Positions 1-11,400 of a DNA stretch of 64,000 nt are shown here, in pieces (within the stretch, counting starts at the first letter, position 1; the number at the start of each line of letters is the position of its first letter). Source of the stretch: Lasiosphaeris hirsuta (Eukaryota; Ascomycota; Sordariomycetes; Sordariales; Lasiosphaeriaceae). Below the pieces are notes generated by a model, which saw only the letters and a program-made list of their open reading frames with translations, was not told the DNA's origin and searched no databases. The stretch lies in assembly GCA_030549175.1 (NCBI GenBank), contig JAUKUA010000003.1:2418001-2482000 (forward strand). The letters are read 5' to 3'. The translations under genes were made by a program, and so were the position numbers.

Positions 1-720
1 GGCTGGGCTTGAACAGTGCCCGAGTGCAATCGTAAGTAGACCAGCCAATTACCTTCCCAATATTATTTACCACCACTAACGTATGCGTTCAATGCCACTT
101 CCGGCTTCATAAATCTTTCCCATCAAATTCTTCATCAAATCTCATCCCCAAAAATCTCACTTCCCTCCCAAAGTGGGAAATTGATCATTATTAAGCTGTC
201 CATACCAATTGGATGGCGCCACCAAATACCACTAGACCGGGCTTGAGCCTGGCGAGGGGACTCAAGTCGGTTGTTGATTAATCCTCCGCTGAGGAGCGAA
301 GGCGGAAAGAGAAAAGAGGTAAATAATGATAAGCAAAGTCGCCTGTGTCGCTCCTGTCGATCGGGTGATGAAGAAAATTAAGTGTGTCGTACTGTATTAC
401 CGACACCTTTGTACTGTTTTCAATGCATCGTAGAGTCCATGTAATGTTGTAGGCTAGACGAGTTGAGAGAGGAAATAAATAAGGCGTATAGACTCCTCGC
501 AGAGTGTGTTGTGCGCCTTTGGTGTGCACAATCTTGGGCTTGCGCCCTCTTGTCTGTTTCTTGTCTTTGAAATTTTCTTACGACTTGTTAACTGAAAAGT
601 AAACCATGAAGTGAGGCGAAACACCGGGGATCAAGGTGTGGCGGGATGTGCTGTTCCGAGGCTCAGAGATGTTTAAGACGGCTAACGATGGCGATGGCGA
701 GGTTGAGAATAGACAATGGA
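1..720. other. 3' flank of the methyltransferase-like gene; no gene seen
   Basis: This stretch lies downstream of the minus-strand gene that ends at 721. It is more AT-rich than the coding DNA and has no reading frame that looks like protein. It probably holds the 3' untranslated region and terminator of that gene, but I could not fix a poly(A) site. Confidence 0.5.
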
Positions 721-3700
721 TCAGATGCTTGCAACACGAGCCCTCCCATCGGGCACACGCGCGTGGCAGACCATCAGCTTGAGGCTGGTACCCCATTCTT
801 CGCACTCAGTCAGCAGGGCCTTGTCGTTCCACATTGTTGTGCGGAATGTTGGGCCAGAGGCCGAGACGGCCGCACTCTCATAGCATCTGCTGTACCACCA
901 ACGGCCGACCTTGGCTACCATTTTTGTGATGCTCTCATCCGCAACTGGACTTTCATCACTAATCAACTCCGGAAGGCTTCGATTATCCTTTCTGGGCCTG
1001 CTGTTTCCTCTCCCACGCCCAGCTCCGGTCGAGATCCGCTTTGCGCTGCTAGCCCCAGCATCACTACCAGATGAGCGGGGGACGGGGCTCACGACCGGAA
1101 CACCCACCCGGCATGTCTTGATATCGGTGAATCCCTTTCTGCCAAGCAGGCGGAGCATGAGATCCGAGTTCGATCCGAGACTAATTTCAGGCGATGTGGA
1201 GTGGATGCGCTCCTTGAGGCGGCGGACAGACCGACGTCCCCGGTTCCCCATATTGTTCAGGTCAACATCCAAAATCGACAACTCGATAAATCCACCCGGT
1301 TTCAAGACACGCCGGGCCTCGGAGACAATGTTCCGGTGTTGCGATTCGGGGCCGGCCGCCGGGAAGCGGAAAACAACCGCCGTGAAGCTTTGAGGCCCGA
1401 ACGGGAATTTTTCGCCGTGGGATAAATATTGAATCTGATGGTGATTAGGAGGACTTAACGGGAAGGCCGATGAGCCCCGGCGTTCAGCTTGGAGAGGCGC
1501 GCGAGGTGAAAGGTTGAAGAAGGTCGCGGCCGGATATGTCTCGGCGGCGTAGAATGACCAGTCGTCATTCCCAAGCCCGTCCACAACAAGAATAGACGGC
1601 CGTTTCAACGACCCCACCTCGGAAACCAGCTCATCCCGCACGGGGCTAAACAAGACATGCCCGAAGGTGAGCCACTTGCTGACAGTCATGGATCCTACCC
1701 GTAAGTTGACCTGGGAAAGCGGCGAGTTATCGGAGCTTTGGCTACTACCGCTCGCATCAGAGCGCCGAGCCTGATGCTCAGGAATTTTACTGCCCCGTTG
1801 CACTTGTTCCACTCGTTCGCCAGAATCAACGTCGTGGCTTTGTTCGTCGTTTCCAAGGTAGATACCAGGCCCCGAGGAGCGAGGAGCGGGAGTAGGGTCG
1901 ATGTCAAGTGCTTGCTTAATCTGCTCGACCATGTCGACACTGTAGATGCTTGAGGCCGGATGTTCATTCTCTGGGTACAAGGTCTGGCCAAAGCTCTGTA
2001 GGGGAGGGGGGCTGAGAGTCGGCGATTCCAATGACGGCTCAACAATTCGCTCGGATTCTGACTTGTTGACATCGAGATGGGGAGGTTTTTTTGTTGAGCC
2101 CTCGGATCGTGGCGGTCTTGAAGTTTCATCTCCCAGAAGATCATTGTACTCGTCCCAAATTTCATCTTCCGCAAGTGGGGCGTTTGGTGCTGGCACAACA
2201 GCCGTTGCAGCAGCAAACGTCAGCAGCCCTCCTGAACTACTTGAGGATGTTGTGGTGCACTGTGAATTCTGCCGCGGCGAGAAGGACAGGAATTCATGCA
2301 TGGGTGGGCCATGTTCCAGCGGTATCTCGCCAGGAAGACTGTAAATCGTTGAGATGTTGGTTGCGCTTGTCGTCGCAGATTCATCCTGGATGAGCTCAGG
2401 CGTGGAGGGCTTGGGTGGGCTCGGCCCCTTTGCAACGAAATTTGGATCTTGGATATCAGGCCTCAACAGGGGAGCTTGCGCGCTGAGCCGGTGGAATGGC
2501 CTCGAGAAACTCTTTGGTGAGGTTTGCTCGGCTCGAGCACTCACAACTTTCGGGATGCGGCCAACCTGAGGTAATCTGCTTGGGCGACCCGAGGCTTGAC
2601 GAACGGTAAGCTGCTGCTGCTGAACAGGTAGTAGGGCTGGCGTGATTGAAAGCCGGGTACGAGGAGCCAAGGACCCCATAGCATTGCTGGGTGATACGAT
2701 TGTGTGTTTCGCAGCTGTAGGCAACTGTTGACCCGCTGCCCTGAGAGCCAATGGCTCCTCGAATAGGAAATCTTGCGTCACGGATGGCCTCCTTTCTTCC
2801 AGACTCCCTGCCCGGACGTTATCAGAGGTGGGGGCTAGACTCCTCGCTTCACGAAGAACCTCTTCAAGATCCGGTGTGTCAGCGTCCTCCAGCTCCGATG
2901 AATCCATCAAGGTATAAAATGCCACCGATTTGGCCTGGACGACCTTCACAGTTGCAGCAACTGTCTTCGAGGTATCCTTCTTTATTTCTGTGGGGGGTTG
3001 GCTCTGAGACCGACCGAAAAAATTCCACTTCCGAGGCGACCGAGCTCTTTTTAGGAGTTTCTTAGGCCCAGAAAGGGTGGCTGTATTGTCAAGCTCTCTG
3101 CTGGTTCTCGTAGCTTCTGCGGAGGGGCCGAAACCCGAATCGTCGGAGATGATGCTTGCGTCCAAACTAGTTATCGAAGATGAGATAGTTTGGGATCGGG
3201 TGACGATGGGTTTCGGGATTCTCAGAGGGTCTTGCTCCCCGGACTGTACTCGCTGTACGGATCGTCTGAAGGCTAGCGTGGATTTCATTGCGAGTGCCTC
3301 AGAGTCGCTGCTGTCGGAAGGCCGGCGGCTGCTAAGCGAGGGGGCTTGGGAAGAGTTGCGCGGGAAAGGAGAAGGCCAAAGGGTGTGGCGGGGAGTTTCT
3401 CGTGACGACAACGAGATCTGCGAACTGCTTTTTGACTCGACACTCGGCCTTCCAAGAGTGAAACTCTGATTGCTCTCCGTGCGGCTCAACTCTGAGCTTG
3501 TGTTTCTGTTTTCGACGACTTCTCCACCAGCAATAACAACCGGGGCCATCCGTTCCGCCAAAAAAAGGTCATAGGAGTGGGTGTTGTCAAGACTTTCCTG
3601 CGAGGACATAGTCCCCGGGGTTGCACGTGCAGTGCTTGCAATAGTACTGCTCTTCCGGCGAACTGAGCCTAGACGCCCATAGCCTTCGTGCCCAGTTCCG

Positions 3701-5403
3701 GCCGCGGGGCCTTTCCTTGCCGACCTTTCTTTGCTATCTTGTTGAACAGCTTCAGGGGCCGGTTTTGTGCGTCGCCCAAAGATAGGAAAGCGCGATTTGA
3801 ATGTCGACACGTTAGGGCTAGGCGTGCGAGTAGTCCTTCCGACATCCGACTTGGATGTGCTCATTCCTTCACCTAGGGCAGTAGATTTAGGAGCAGGAGT
3901 TGCCTCCCTGCCAACGGGTCGTCGTGAAAGGTAGCTTTGCTTCTCGGGGAGGGAAGATGAGAAAATGGGACGGCCAACGGGGGCAGACGCCAAGTAGTTG
4001 CTCTGTCGTCGCTCAGATAGGGACGTCGAGGACAAGTTGCTCTGGATGACGGGAATTGGTATTCCCAGTTGGGATTGCAGGTCTGGGGTTCCATCTCGAC
4101 TGGGTCGAACAGGCGGCGTGGTCCTGGGGATAGCAATGGATTGGGCGAGGACAGCGGAACGAGGAAGCGAATATGAGGTGGCTTTAGCTCTTAATGGCGA
4201 TGTCATCAGTGGTTGGGCAGGCTGACGGGAAGATTTCGAGGGAGATTCATCCTCATCTCGGCTCTTTTTGAACTTCTGCGATGACTTTCGGGGTGGGGGG
4301 CTGGGCGGGAGCGGCGACAACCGCTTCTTCTTCTTCTTGTCCTTCCTGTCGCCATCGCGGACCGTTGAGTTGGACGACGACGACGTCAGGGATTCCCTGA
4401 CGGCTGCCAGGCCATGTGGATCGGCGCTTACAGCATCGACCTCATTTGATATGCTATCGGTTCTTCTTCGGGTGATTGGTGGCCGGGTCAGGGCTGGTTC
4501 GACCTGTCTCATTCGGGACCCAGTTGTGGGGATTCGAATTGGTGCCACGAGGCCCGGAGATTGCGACGAGATCGAGGTCGGCGTGGTGTCTCGGCTGTAT
4601 GGACCGGGGCCTGGTGACCCTGAAAACCGCGTTGATGGGCTGCCGCTGAAGCCACTAATTTGACTGCTCGTGCACGAAAACAGGGGCGTGGGGGGTGGAA
4701 GGTCGTATGGTGCAATTTTATATGGCATCTCGAAACTTGAGCTGCCGGCCTGTGCGAAGGGCATAAGTTCCCGATACCTATCTAGCTCTGGGTATATTGT
4801 CACGGTATGTGGTGTCGTCTTCGCGACCTCAACCTGTTGCGCTACTCGTATCTCCATCGGGCTCTGGGTTAGATCGCGATCGAAGTGAGGACCAGCAGGC
4901 GCATCCAACGGAGTCTGTACACGAGGATCTGACAAGGAGGAGCTCGTTCGATTCGAATCGTTTTGGGAGTCATTGCGAGTGTTGGTTATGTCCTGTGACA
5001 GCCCGGATTGCTTCCGGCGGAGCACGTTTCGCTGTTTCGAGCTGGGGGCTGGAAGTTTGCTGCTGGTCGTCGCAGGTGAGGTTGGTATGCTTGTCCCCGA
5101 CATCCCCGAACTTCCGCTGGCAGCGGAGTCCCAAGACTGTGGCTGGTGGTTGAGACGAGGCTTGTCAACGTCGCTGGTGGAGGGTCGTCGATAGGGTTGC
5201 GACTGTGGTAACCTGCTAGCCACCCTGGGCTGTGGTATCGTCCGGACGGGTTGGCGACTTGTTCCAGCCGCCCTCTTGACTTTCCAAATCGAATCTGTAG
5301 ATAATTCCTCCCGGGAAGGTTCAACGATAGAAGCCCTGTGATCTTTATGCCTCGCGTCACCTGACCAAACAGGCCCCCTCGACCCTGACCTTTGGGACGC
5401 CAT
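721..5403 (-). CDS. Large disordered protein with C-terminal SAM-methyltransferase-like domain
   Basis: A single-exon frame of 1560 aa starting at the first ATG (MASQRSGSRG). Roughly residues 1-1230 are low-complexity and rich in Ser, Pro, Arg and Thr, with many RRxS/SP sites, so they are probably disordered and phosphorylated. The folded part is the last ~320 residues. It begins near residue 1239 (MTVSKWLTFGHVLFSPVRDE), then has a motif-I-like segment (ILVVDGLGNDDWSFYAAE, near 1270) and the post-motif signature of class I methyltransferases (ARRVLKPGGFIELSILD, near 1360). Proteins of this layout are usually annotated in Sordariomycetes as methyltransferase type 11 domain proteins. Motif I lacks the usual GxGxG, so whether it binds SAM is uncertain and the substrate is unknown. 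The fold is inferred from motifs; the gene itself is secure from its length and codon continuity. Confidence 0.88.
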   Translation of the reverse strand: MASQRSGSRGPVWSGDARHKDHRASIVEPSREELSTDSIWKVKRAAGTSRQPVRTIPQPRVASRLPQSQPYRRPSTSDVDKPRLNHQPQSWDSAASGSSGMSGTSIPTSPATTSSKLPAPSSKQRNVLRRKQSGLSQDITNTRNDSQNDSNRTSSSLSDPRVQTPLDAPAGPHFDRDLTQSPMEIRVAQQVEVAKTTPHTVTIYPELDRYRELMPFAQAGSSSFEMPYKIAPYDLPPPTPLFSCTSSQISGFSGSPSTRFSGSPGPGPYSRDTTPTSISSQSPGLVAPIRIPTTGSRMRQVEPALTRPPITRRRTDSISNEVDAVSADPHGLAAVRESLTSSSSNSTVRDGDRKDKKKKKRLSPLPPSPPPRKSSQKFKKSRDEDESPSKSSRQPAQPLMTSPLRAKATSYSLPRSAVLAQSIAIPRTTPPVRPSRDGTPDLQSQLGIPIPVIQSNLSSTSLSERRQSNYLASAPVGRPIFSSSLPEKQSYLSRRPVGREATPAPKSTALGEGMSTSKSDVGRTTRTPSPNVSTFKSRFPIFGRRTKPAPEAVQQDSKERSARKGPAAGTGHEGYGRLGSVRRKSSTIASTARATPGTMSSQESLDNTHSYDLFLAERMAPVVIAGGEVVENRNTSSELSRTESNQSFTLGRPSVESKSSSQISLSSRETPRHTLWPSPFPRNSSQAPSLSSRRPSDSSDSEALAMKSTLAFRRSVQRVQSGEQDPLRIPKPIVTRSQTISSSITSLDASIISDDSGFGPSAEATRTSRELDNTATLSGPKKLLKRARSPRKWNFFGRSQSQPPTEIKKDTSKTVAATVKVVQAKSVAFYTLMDSSELEDADTPDLEEVLREARSLAPTSDNVRAGSLEERRPSVTQDFLFEEPLALRAAGQQLPTAAKHTIVSPSNAMGSLAPRTRLSITPALLPVQQQQLTVRQASGRPSRLPQVGRIPKVVSARAEQTSPKSFSRPFHRLSAQAPLLRPDIQDPNFVAKGPSPPKPSTPELIQDESATTSATNISTIYSLPGEIPLEHGPPMHEFLSFSPRQNSQCTTTSSSSSGGLLTFAAATAVVPAPNAPLAEDEIWDEYNDLLGDETSRPPRSEGSTKKPPHLDVNKSESERIVEPSLESPTLSPPPLQSFGQTLYPENEHPASSIYSVDMVEQIKQALDIDPTPAPRSSGPGIYLGNDEQSHDVDSGERVEQVQRGSKIPEHQARRSDASGSSQSSDNSPLSQVNLRVGSMTVSKWLTFGHVLFSPVRDELVSEVGSLKRPSILVVDGLGNDDWSFYAAETYPAATFFNLSPRAPLQAERRGSSAFPLSPPNHHQIQYLSHGEKFPFGPQSFTAVVFRFPAAGPESQHRNIVSEARRVLKPGGFIELSILDVDLNNMGNRGRRSVRRLKERIHSTSPEISLGSNSDLMLRLLGRKGFTDIKTCRVGVPVVSPVPRSSGSDAGASSAKRISTGAGRGRGNSRPRKDNRSLPELISDESPVADESITKMVAKVGRWWYSRCYESAAVSASGPTFRTTMWNDKALLTECEEWGTSLKLMVCHARVPDGRARVASI

Positions 5404-8400
5404 CTGATTCTATATCCAGTGAAAGGAATCCGGGCGACTCGACCATAATAACCTATAGCTCACTGATCAAAGACATGAGTGCGGTGGAAGGGCGGCACGC
5501 AGAGTCTGGTGTGGTGGTCAGCGAGGGGATTTCAGGTGGTGGCGATGATGACAGGAGTAACCTTTTTGTTGCAGGACACAAACGTCTACTACGCGTTTCT
5601 TGGCGCTGGGCCGTTGCAAGGGCCCCGTAGGAATAAATACTGGGTGACCTCTCGGAAAGGCACGATCAAGCAGTGTCTATACCTGCCTGGAGGCTCGGAA
5701 GGGAATTGGGACCAATCTCTTGTACCCTCGCGGTCCAGCCTGGGGGCGAAAATGGGAGCAAGTGATGACAGGGAGGTAGCTGAACGACGGATGATAACAA
5801 AAATTATCAAATGGGAAAATCGACAGAAAGGACAATCAAGGAGACAGAAAGAAGAGTCCCCTGGACCACAAGGTAATTATTACTTGGCGAACCAATATGG
5901 CACCGAGAAGGAAGAGTTATGGTGAGATAGGGAAGGGAGGGGTCGCTAGTCTTCCGTGTATGGTGTGCAAGCTCGCGCGTACGGGTCTGATGAAGGGCGG
6001 GCCGAGGATGGTGGGGATGGTGATGGGAGTACTGATGCTGGTACTGGTATCGATGTACCTTTCTCGGTCCCTGCCCGGAAATTCCAGGTGCTTGGATGGC
6101 ACTACCGATAGAGGGGGAATGCGAGATGGGCCGACGTAAGCGGCGATATGGCGGGTGCAGAGAGGCGAAGTCGAGGAACGTAAGCCTAAGAGGGGAGAGA
6201 GCAGGAGAGCAGAGAAGGTGAGCGGAAGGGGGGGGGGAGGGCAAGTAGAGAAGATATCAACAGCCGGGCCTTAGTATACATGTGGGGAATGGGAAAGGGA
6301 AGGGAGGCAAGCGGTTTTGTTTCTTGGGATTACTCCTAAGAATGGATGTGTGGAGGAACGATGTCGGCAAAGGTGTCTCTCTATCATCGACAAGTGGACC
6401 AAGAGGCGCGGGAGAGGGGTGTAAGTTAGGAGACTGACGGACTGGAAGACTCAAAGGCAACTCGTCCCGGCCGCATACGCACTTAGACTCCCACACCGTG
6501 ACCAACCTAGGTACGGTCTCAAAGACGGGTGGAAACAGGCGCGCATGTCGGCAGGGTACACTTGTGCTGCGTCAACTATGCTGGTGCAGGCCCTATCTTT
6601 GACACGAGTGGCGTAGGCATCGTTGCCCAAGGCCGGGGCTGCGACCAAGACCGATCATGTCCGCAGGTCAGGTGGTTTGAGCCAAAGGGAGCGACCGAGA
6701 AATGGGCGCAGACAACTTCAGGCGGGCTGGATTGGGCAGAAAGTCGATGCAGGTTGGCAGAGATCAGCCAGACGCATCTTGCCAGTGACTGAGTCACGAC
6801 GGAATGGGCCACGCATCCGAGAGGGGAACCTGGCCCCTTGGCCCACATGCCTGGCAAGCCCTGGGGACAGCAGACGGAAAGCCCATAGCGCGCACAAGGG
6901 CAGAAGGGCAGGTGGGCGGGCTGGAGACATGGGGCGAGCCATGCGCCAGCACCCCCCATCAGAACGCCATCAGAGCCGTTGGCGTTGGAGTTGGCAACAG
7001 GCGTATCCGTAAGGGTTGGCGTGAGCTGGCAGCATCGTTCGAGGTAGCCGGGTCTGGCGGAAAAGCGGAGTGCGTAAAAAAAAAAAAGAAATTGGAACAA
7101 GCGCGGGCGCGACAGGGCGAACGGCAGCACTGGCAGCTTCGGCGGTCCTGAGGAGCACTGGCTCGACCTGTTCGCTAACGAAGCGACTGCGCCGCCATGC
7201 GAGAAAAAGACAGCCCTGGGATGTGCATGCGGGAGTGCCCTATGAGCGCACAGAGGGCTCCCTCCGGGGCGTCATTGGGCAGCAGACCCTAGCCACCTTG
7301 CCTGCATTGGGCTGCTTGAGATGCCCCTGGACTTTAGAGATTCTCGAGCCACGCAATGGGCATTCTGAACTGCCCGGTGTCGATGTAGAGCCTGCCATTT
7401 CGGCAGATCCCCATCTCTGGTTCCATGGTTAGTAAGGGCTTCATGGGCGGGTAACATGATTAGGTCGAACAAGTTAATGGCGTGTTGATGAATTGTTGTC
7501 TACGTTCAGACCATGGATGCGATCACCTCATGGATGCCCAGAACGAAACGGTTGACGGCGGGAAATCTGCTCGCTCAGGCTACCCAGCAGTCAAGGGCAG
7601 GCCACAAGTGCCATGCATAGGTAGGAGCTACCCATGCCACCCACCCAGCCAGCCTCGAGCCAGCCAGCTGGTTGCTGCTCGGTAGGTGGGGGAGAGGCCC
7701 GGTCTCGGGTAATAGCGGTTGTCGAGCCTTGACGCCCCTACTGTGGAGGCTAGGAGCCTCCAGACCGATGGTGGACGACGGACTGGGGGCGGATGGGGAA
7801 GGCAGAGTAAGGTGAGACGGGCAAGACGGGACAAGCCTTATCAGCAAGCACTGGTCTCTCACCGAACCCGCCGCTTCCCGCTCGCCTTGAACTCAATTGA
7901 TGACATTTCCAGCTATACTACATTTCTAACCTCAAACCTCAAGGCCGATTTTCCCCAACGTAAACTCAGCAACAGCCATATCAGGCCTGGCCCGAACCTC
8001 GCTCCAAATAGCAGCATATCAAACCTACTCTAAGAGGTCGACTTGCTCATGTCGGTGCATCCCACTGCCTCCACCCTTTGTAGGTGATCCACTCTCATGC
8101 TGCAGGTCTCACCCGCACAAGGCATTTTTTGAAAGTTCCGGAGTAGCGCGGGCCCATGGCGACGATCCCCTGGAAGCCCCTCAAGCACACTCCACGGCGC
8201 CACCAAAACGGCGGCGGCCTGCTCACTTCCCAATATCTTGCCTGTGCACGACACTGACAAAAATACTCGGTTGCAGAAGAGCCTCTTGCTCCCCCAACCA
8301 CACATCTAACGGTCGACATGGCGCCCAGCACACCCCAGGGACCCAACACCCTGATGAAGTGAAATGCAATCCCACACCCCTCGATTTCATACTAGGCTTT

Positions 8401-11400
8401 GCTATACATGCCTAGTGTTTCTAAACCGCTTCGGGGGGTGGGTACGACCGCCTGCGAACATGGGTTCGCAGTCTCTGCCAGCTTCCCGGAACCCATTGTC
8501 TGTTCAGTCCTCGCATATGGCAGATACGAGCAACACCATCGATCAGAACCCATACTAGTATGCTCTCCTGCACTCCCCCCGCATCCGTAAAGCACCCAAC
8601 CAAGACGCCATCGTTTTGAATAGACGCCGCATAGTGCGATCCTTACTGCGTATTCGCCCACCGAACTAGTTTGGCTCACAAACATTGCTTCGAGACCGTC
8701 TGAATTTTCTGATTCGCCCAAACACAAATATTACTAGCCAATCAAACCTCTTCCCCAGCTTCTGGCTTTCGCGACCCCGCTCCTCTTGAAAGACAAGTGG
8801 TTGATGTTTCCTGACCCGCCTCTTCCTGCATGTCTTTCTCCTTGCACAAATGGCTTCAGTGTAATCCCTCCTTCAAGTGAAGGTGGCTCTTTGGAGTGAG
8901 CGATACTCGCTTGTTCTACCCCTCCTCCAATCTTGATACGCAGTTGAGCCAGTGTCGCAGTCAGCATAGTCTCCAACTTGAGTAGCTACGAATGATGGGT
9001 TGTGTGATGCGGCCCCCATCACGGAGTTCGACACCATCTTCCCGAATCTGCTACCTGTATGTCTCGCCCGGATATATGAACCGTATGCAATAGCGTGCCA
9101 TTCCTTCACAGAGGGTGTGCAATGAATCACAGCACCGGGTTTCTACCGAGAGGCTGTTTCTTCCGATGGTTGGCTACCGGTAGACATGACTGGGCGACAA
9201 CTCGTTCTGGTTCTCTTTCGAGTGGGGGTCAACACTCTGTGGGCGTGGTAGACTTGCCAGTGCTCAATATTTCGACAGTATCAGATTGAGCATATTTTGA
9301 CTAACGGAACCACAACCGTAACCTTGAGAACTGAGAACTGAGCATTATGCAGGACCTCGAGGTCTGGAAACACGGCAATTCGTAAATATCTGTTGACCCG
9401 TCTCCCGATATAGCATTGGGAGATACTATTGAGTTGGTCCAAGGCAGGCACCTGCGTTTCACCAATTTCCATTGATCAGTCCAACGACGGTTACGTTCCT
9501 ATCAAGGCTACGTCCGCCCAGTATTTCTAGCCCTAATCCTACCAGTGCTTGCTTCTGCATGTATAGCACAAAATAGTCAAGTTGAGAGGTGTGGACTGAA
9601 TTGGCGATTGGCCGTCGTGATGTCTGACTAAAGTCGCATGGAGATACTAGCAAGAGAGCCTGCCTGCCTGCCACGAACATGGCCTACAATGCAAAAATAG
9701 TCGACAGCCGAAAACGCAGCTACACCTCAGACGCAAATGAAGCTGAAAGTGCGTTATCATCATGGTCCTGGCAGGAATTATGCGTTGGTGCTTGCCATGG
9801 GGCGGTCGACATTTCAAAGACCAGGCACCCGGCGAGAGACGCAGGACGCCCGTTGCCCGATCGCGCATCCATGCGTGTGTGCTGCACGACAAGCATGACT
9901 TGGGAATTGCATCTTGCAATGTCGAAATGTGGCAAGGGCAGGGTCTTATCGACGAACAAAAAGCTGGGAACTCGGCGCTCCGCCACAAAACCGTTTCGGG
10001 ATCTCTTCGCGCACGCCGATCTGGTTGAGGCTGGTGACGTGGCGTAGGTGGCTTCCGAGCGGCTGCCTCCCGCGCGAGGTCGCACTACGCACACCAGCCC
10101 TTTCCTTGATTCTAGAACGATGAACCGGAGGTCGCTTAGACGGAAATTTTGCGCAAAACCAGCGCAATTGCACGCCGTTTGCCCCACGATGCTCCATACA
10201 ACACTGTCACCAGATATTCAATGTCGCGCCTCGAGGAAAGGAGGAGGGGTGCCTTTGAGGAGTCACGACTGGTCGTCTGAAGAGGCGACGTCGAGGGGCA
10301 TGGCATCATTGTCCAATCCCTGACCCCTGTCGACCCACCAATTGCAGCCGCCGCAACAGGGGTTATCTCTAGCTCGACAGGGGTTTACCGCACGTCATTG
10401 GATATGCGAGTGAGACACCCAGCGGCAGGATCTGCCCTCCTTGGAGTCCTCATCAGTAACGTGATCGCGGGATGGTGTGAAGATAGATATCGTCAAAACA
10501 TTGAACAAGACGGGTCCACCGATTTCGCTCTCGCTTCCCAGTTCGCACCCGCCGCGCCGCCAACACCAACCGGCACCGGGCTTGCATGCCCTGCCTCATT
10601 CTTTTCTTGTCGACTGTGGGCCGCACCAGGCCAAAGAAAAGACGGCCAGCGGTCAGGGCCCGACCTGATCTTCCCGCCCGCTCGGGATCAAGGATGGCAG
10701 TCCCATGCCGTGCCGCGTTTGCCACAGCCAGCGCAATGGCCTTCTCTGGCCTGTTATTCCAACAATACCATCCTCTTGCGCTTCCTGGCGGCATATCAGC
10801 TCACGCAGAGACGCCCCGAGCTCGCCAGATCGGGCCAGTGCGAGACATGCTTGTTTGATAGATCTGCATGAGCTCAGCCGGACAGGCTCCAGGCACCTCC
10901 TCGTCGCTGGATTGCGGGTGGGTGACCTGTCTTGAGAGGTTGGCAAGGCTGGGCTGATACTGTCCCCTCCTCACGTGGGATCAAGGGATCCCCTTCCTGC
11001 CTCCGCTATGTTCTCACTTTGAGCCTCCTTTATCCACACATGGCCCCCAAAAAAATTCACCGTAAGCTCCCGTTGCTCACGGAGCTTGTCGAGCTTGTCT
11101 AGCAGCCTGAGATGTCTCATCCATAGGGCTCTTCCCCCGACGTCGCTCCGTTCAGCCAAAAGCACCGGCCGCCGTTCATCATCCAACGAGAGAGCCGTCC
11201 GTTCCATTCCAGAAGACCTGAACCTGTCTGACCTTGATCGAGCCTCCCCAAGTGGCTGGAGAGAATCCCCGACCTTTGACCAGTAGGCGTCCACCAGTGA
11301 GCCTGGACCAGAGGAAGTCGCCACCACCCGGCCGCAAGCCGGCACACACCTGTCTGTCTTTCTCCGTCCCCCTGAATTACATACTGTCCCTGTCAAAAGG

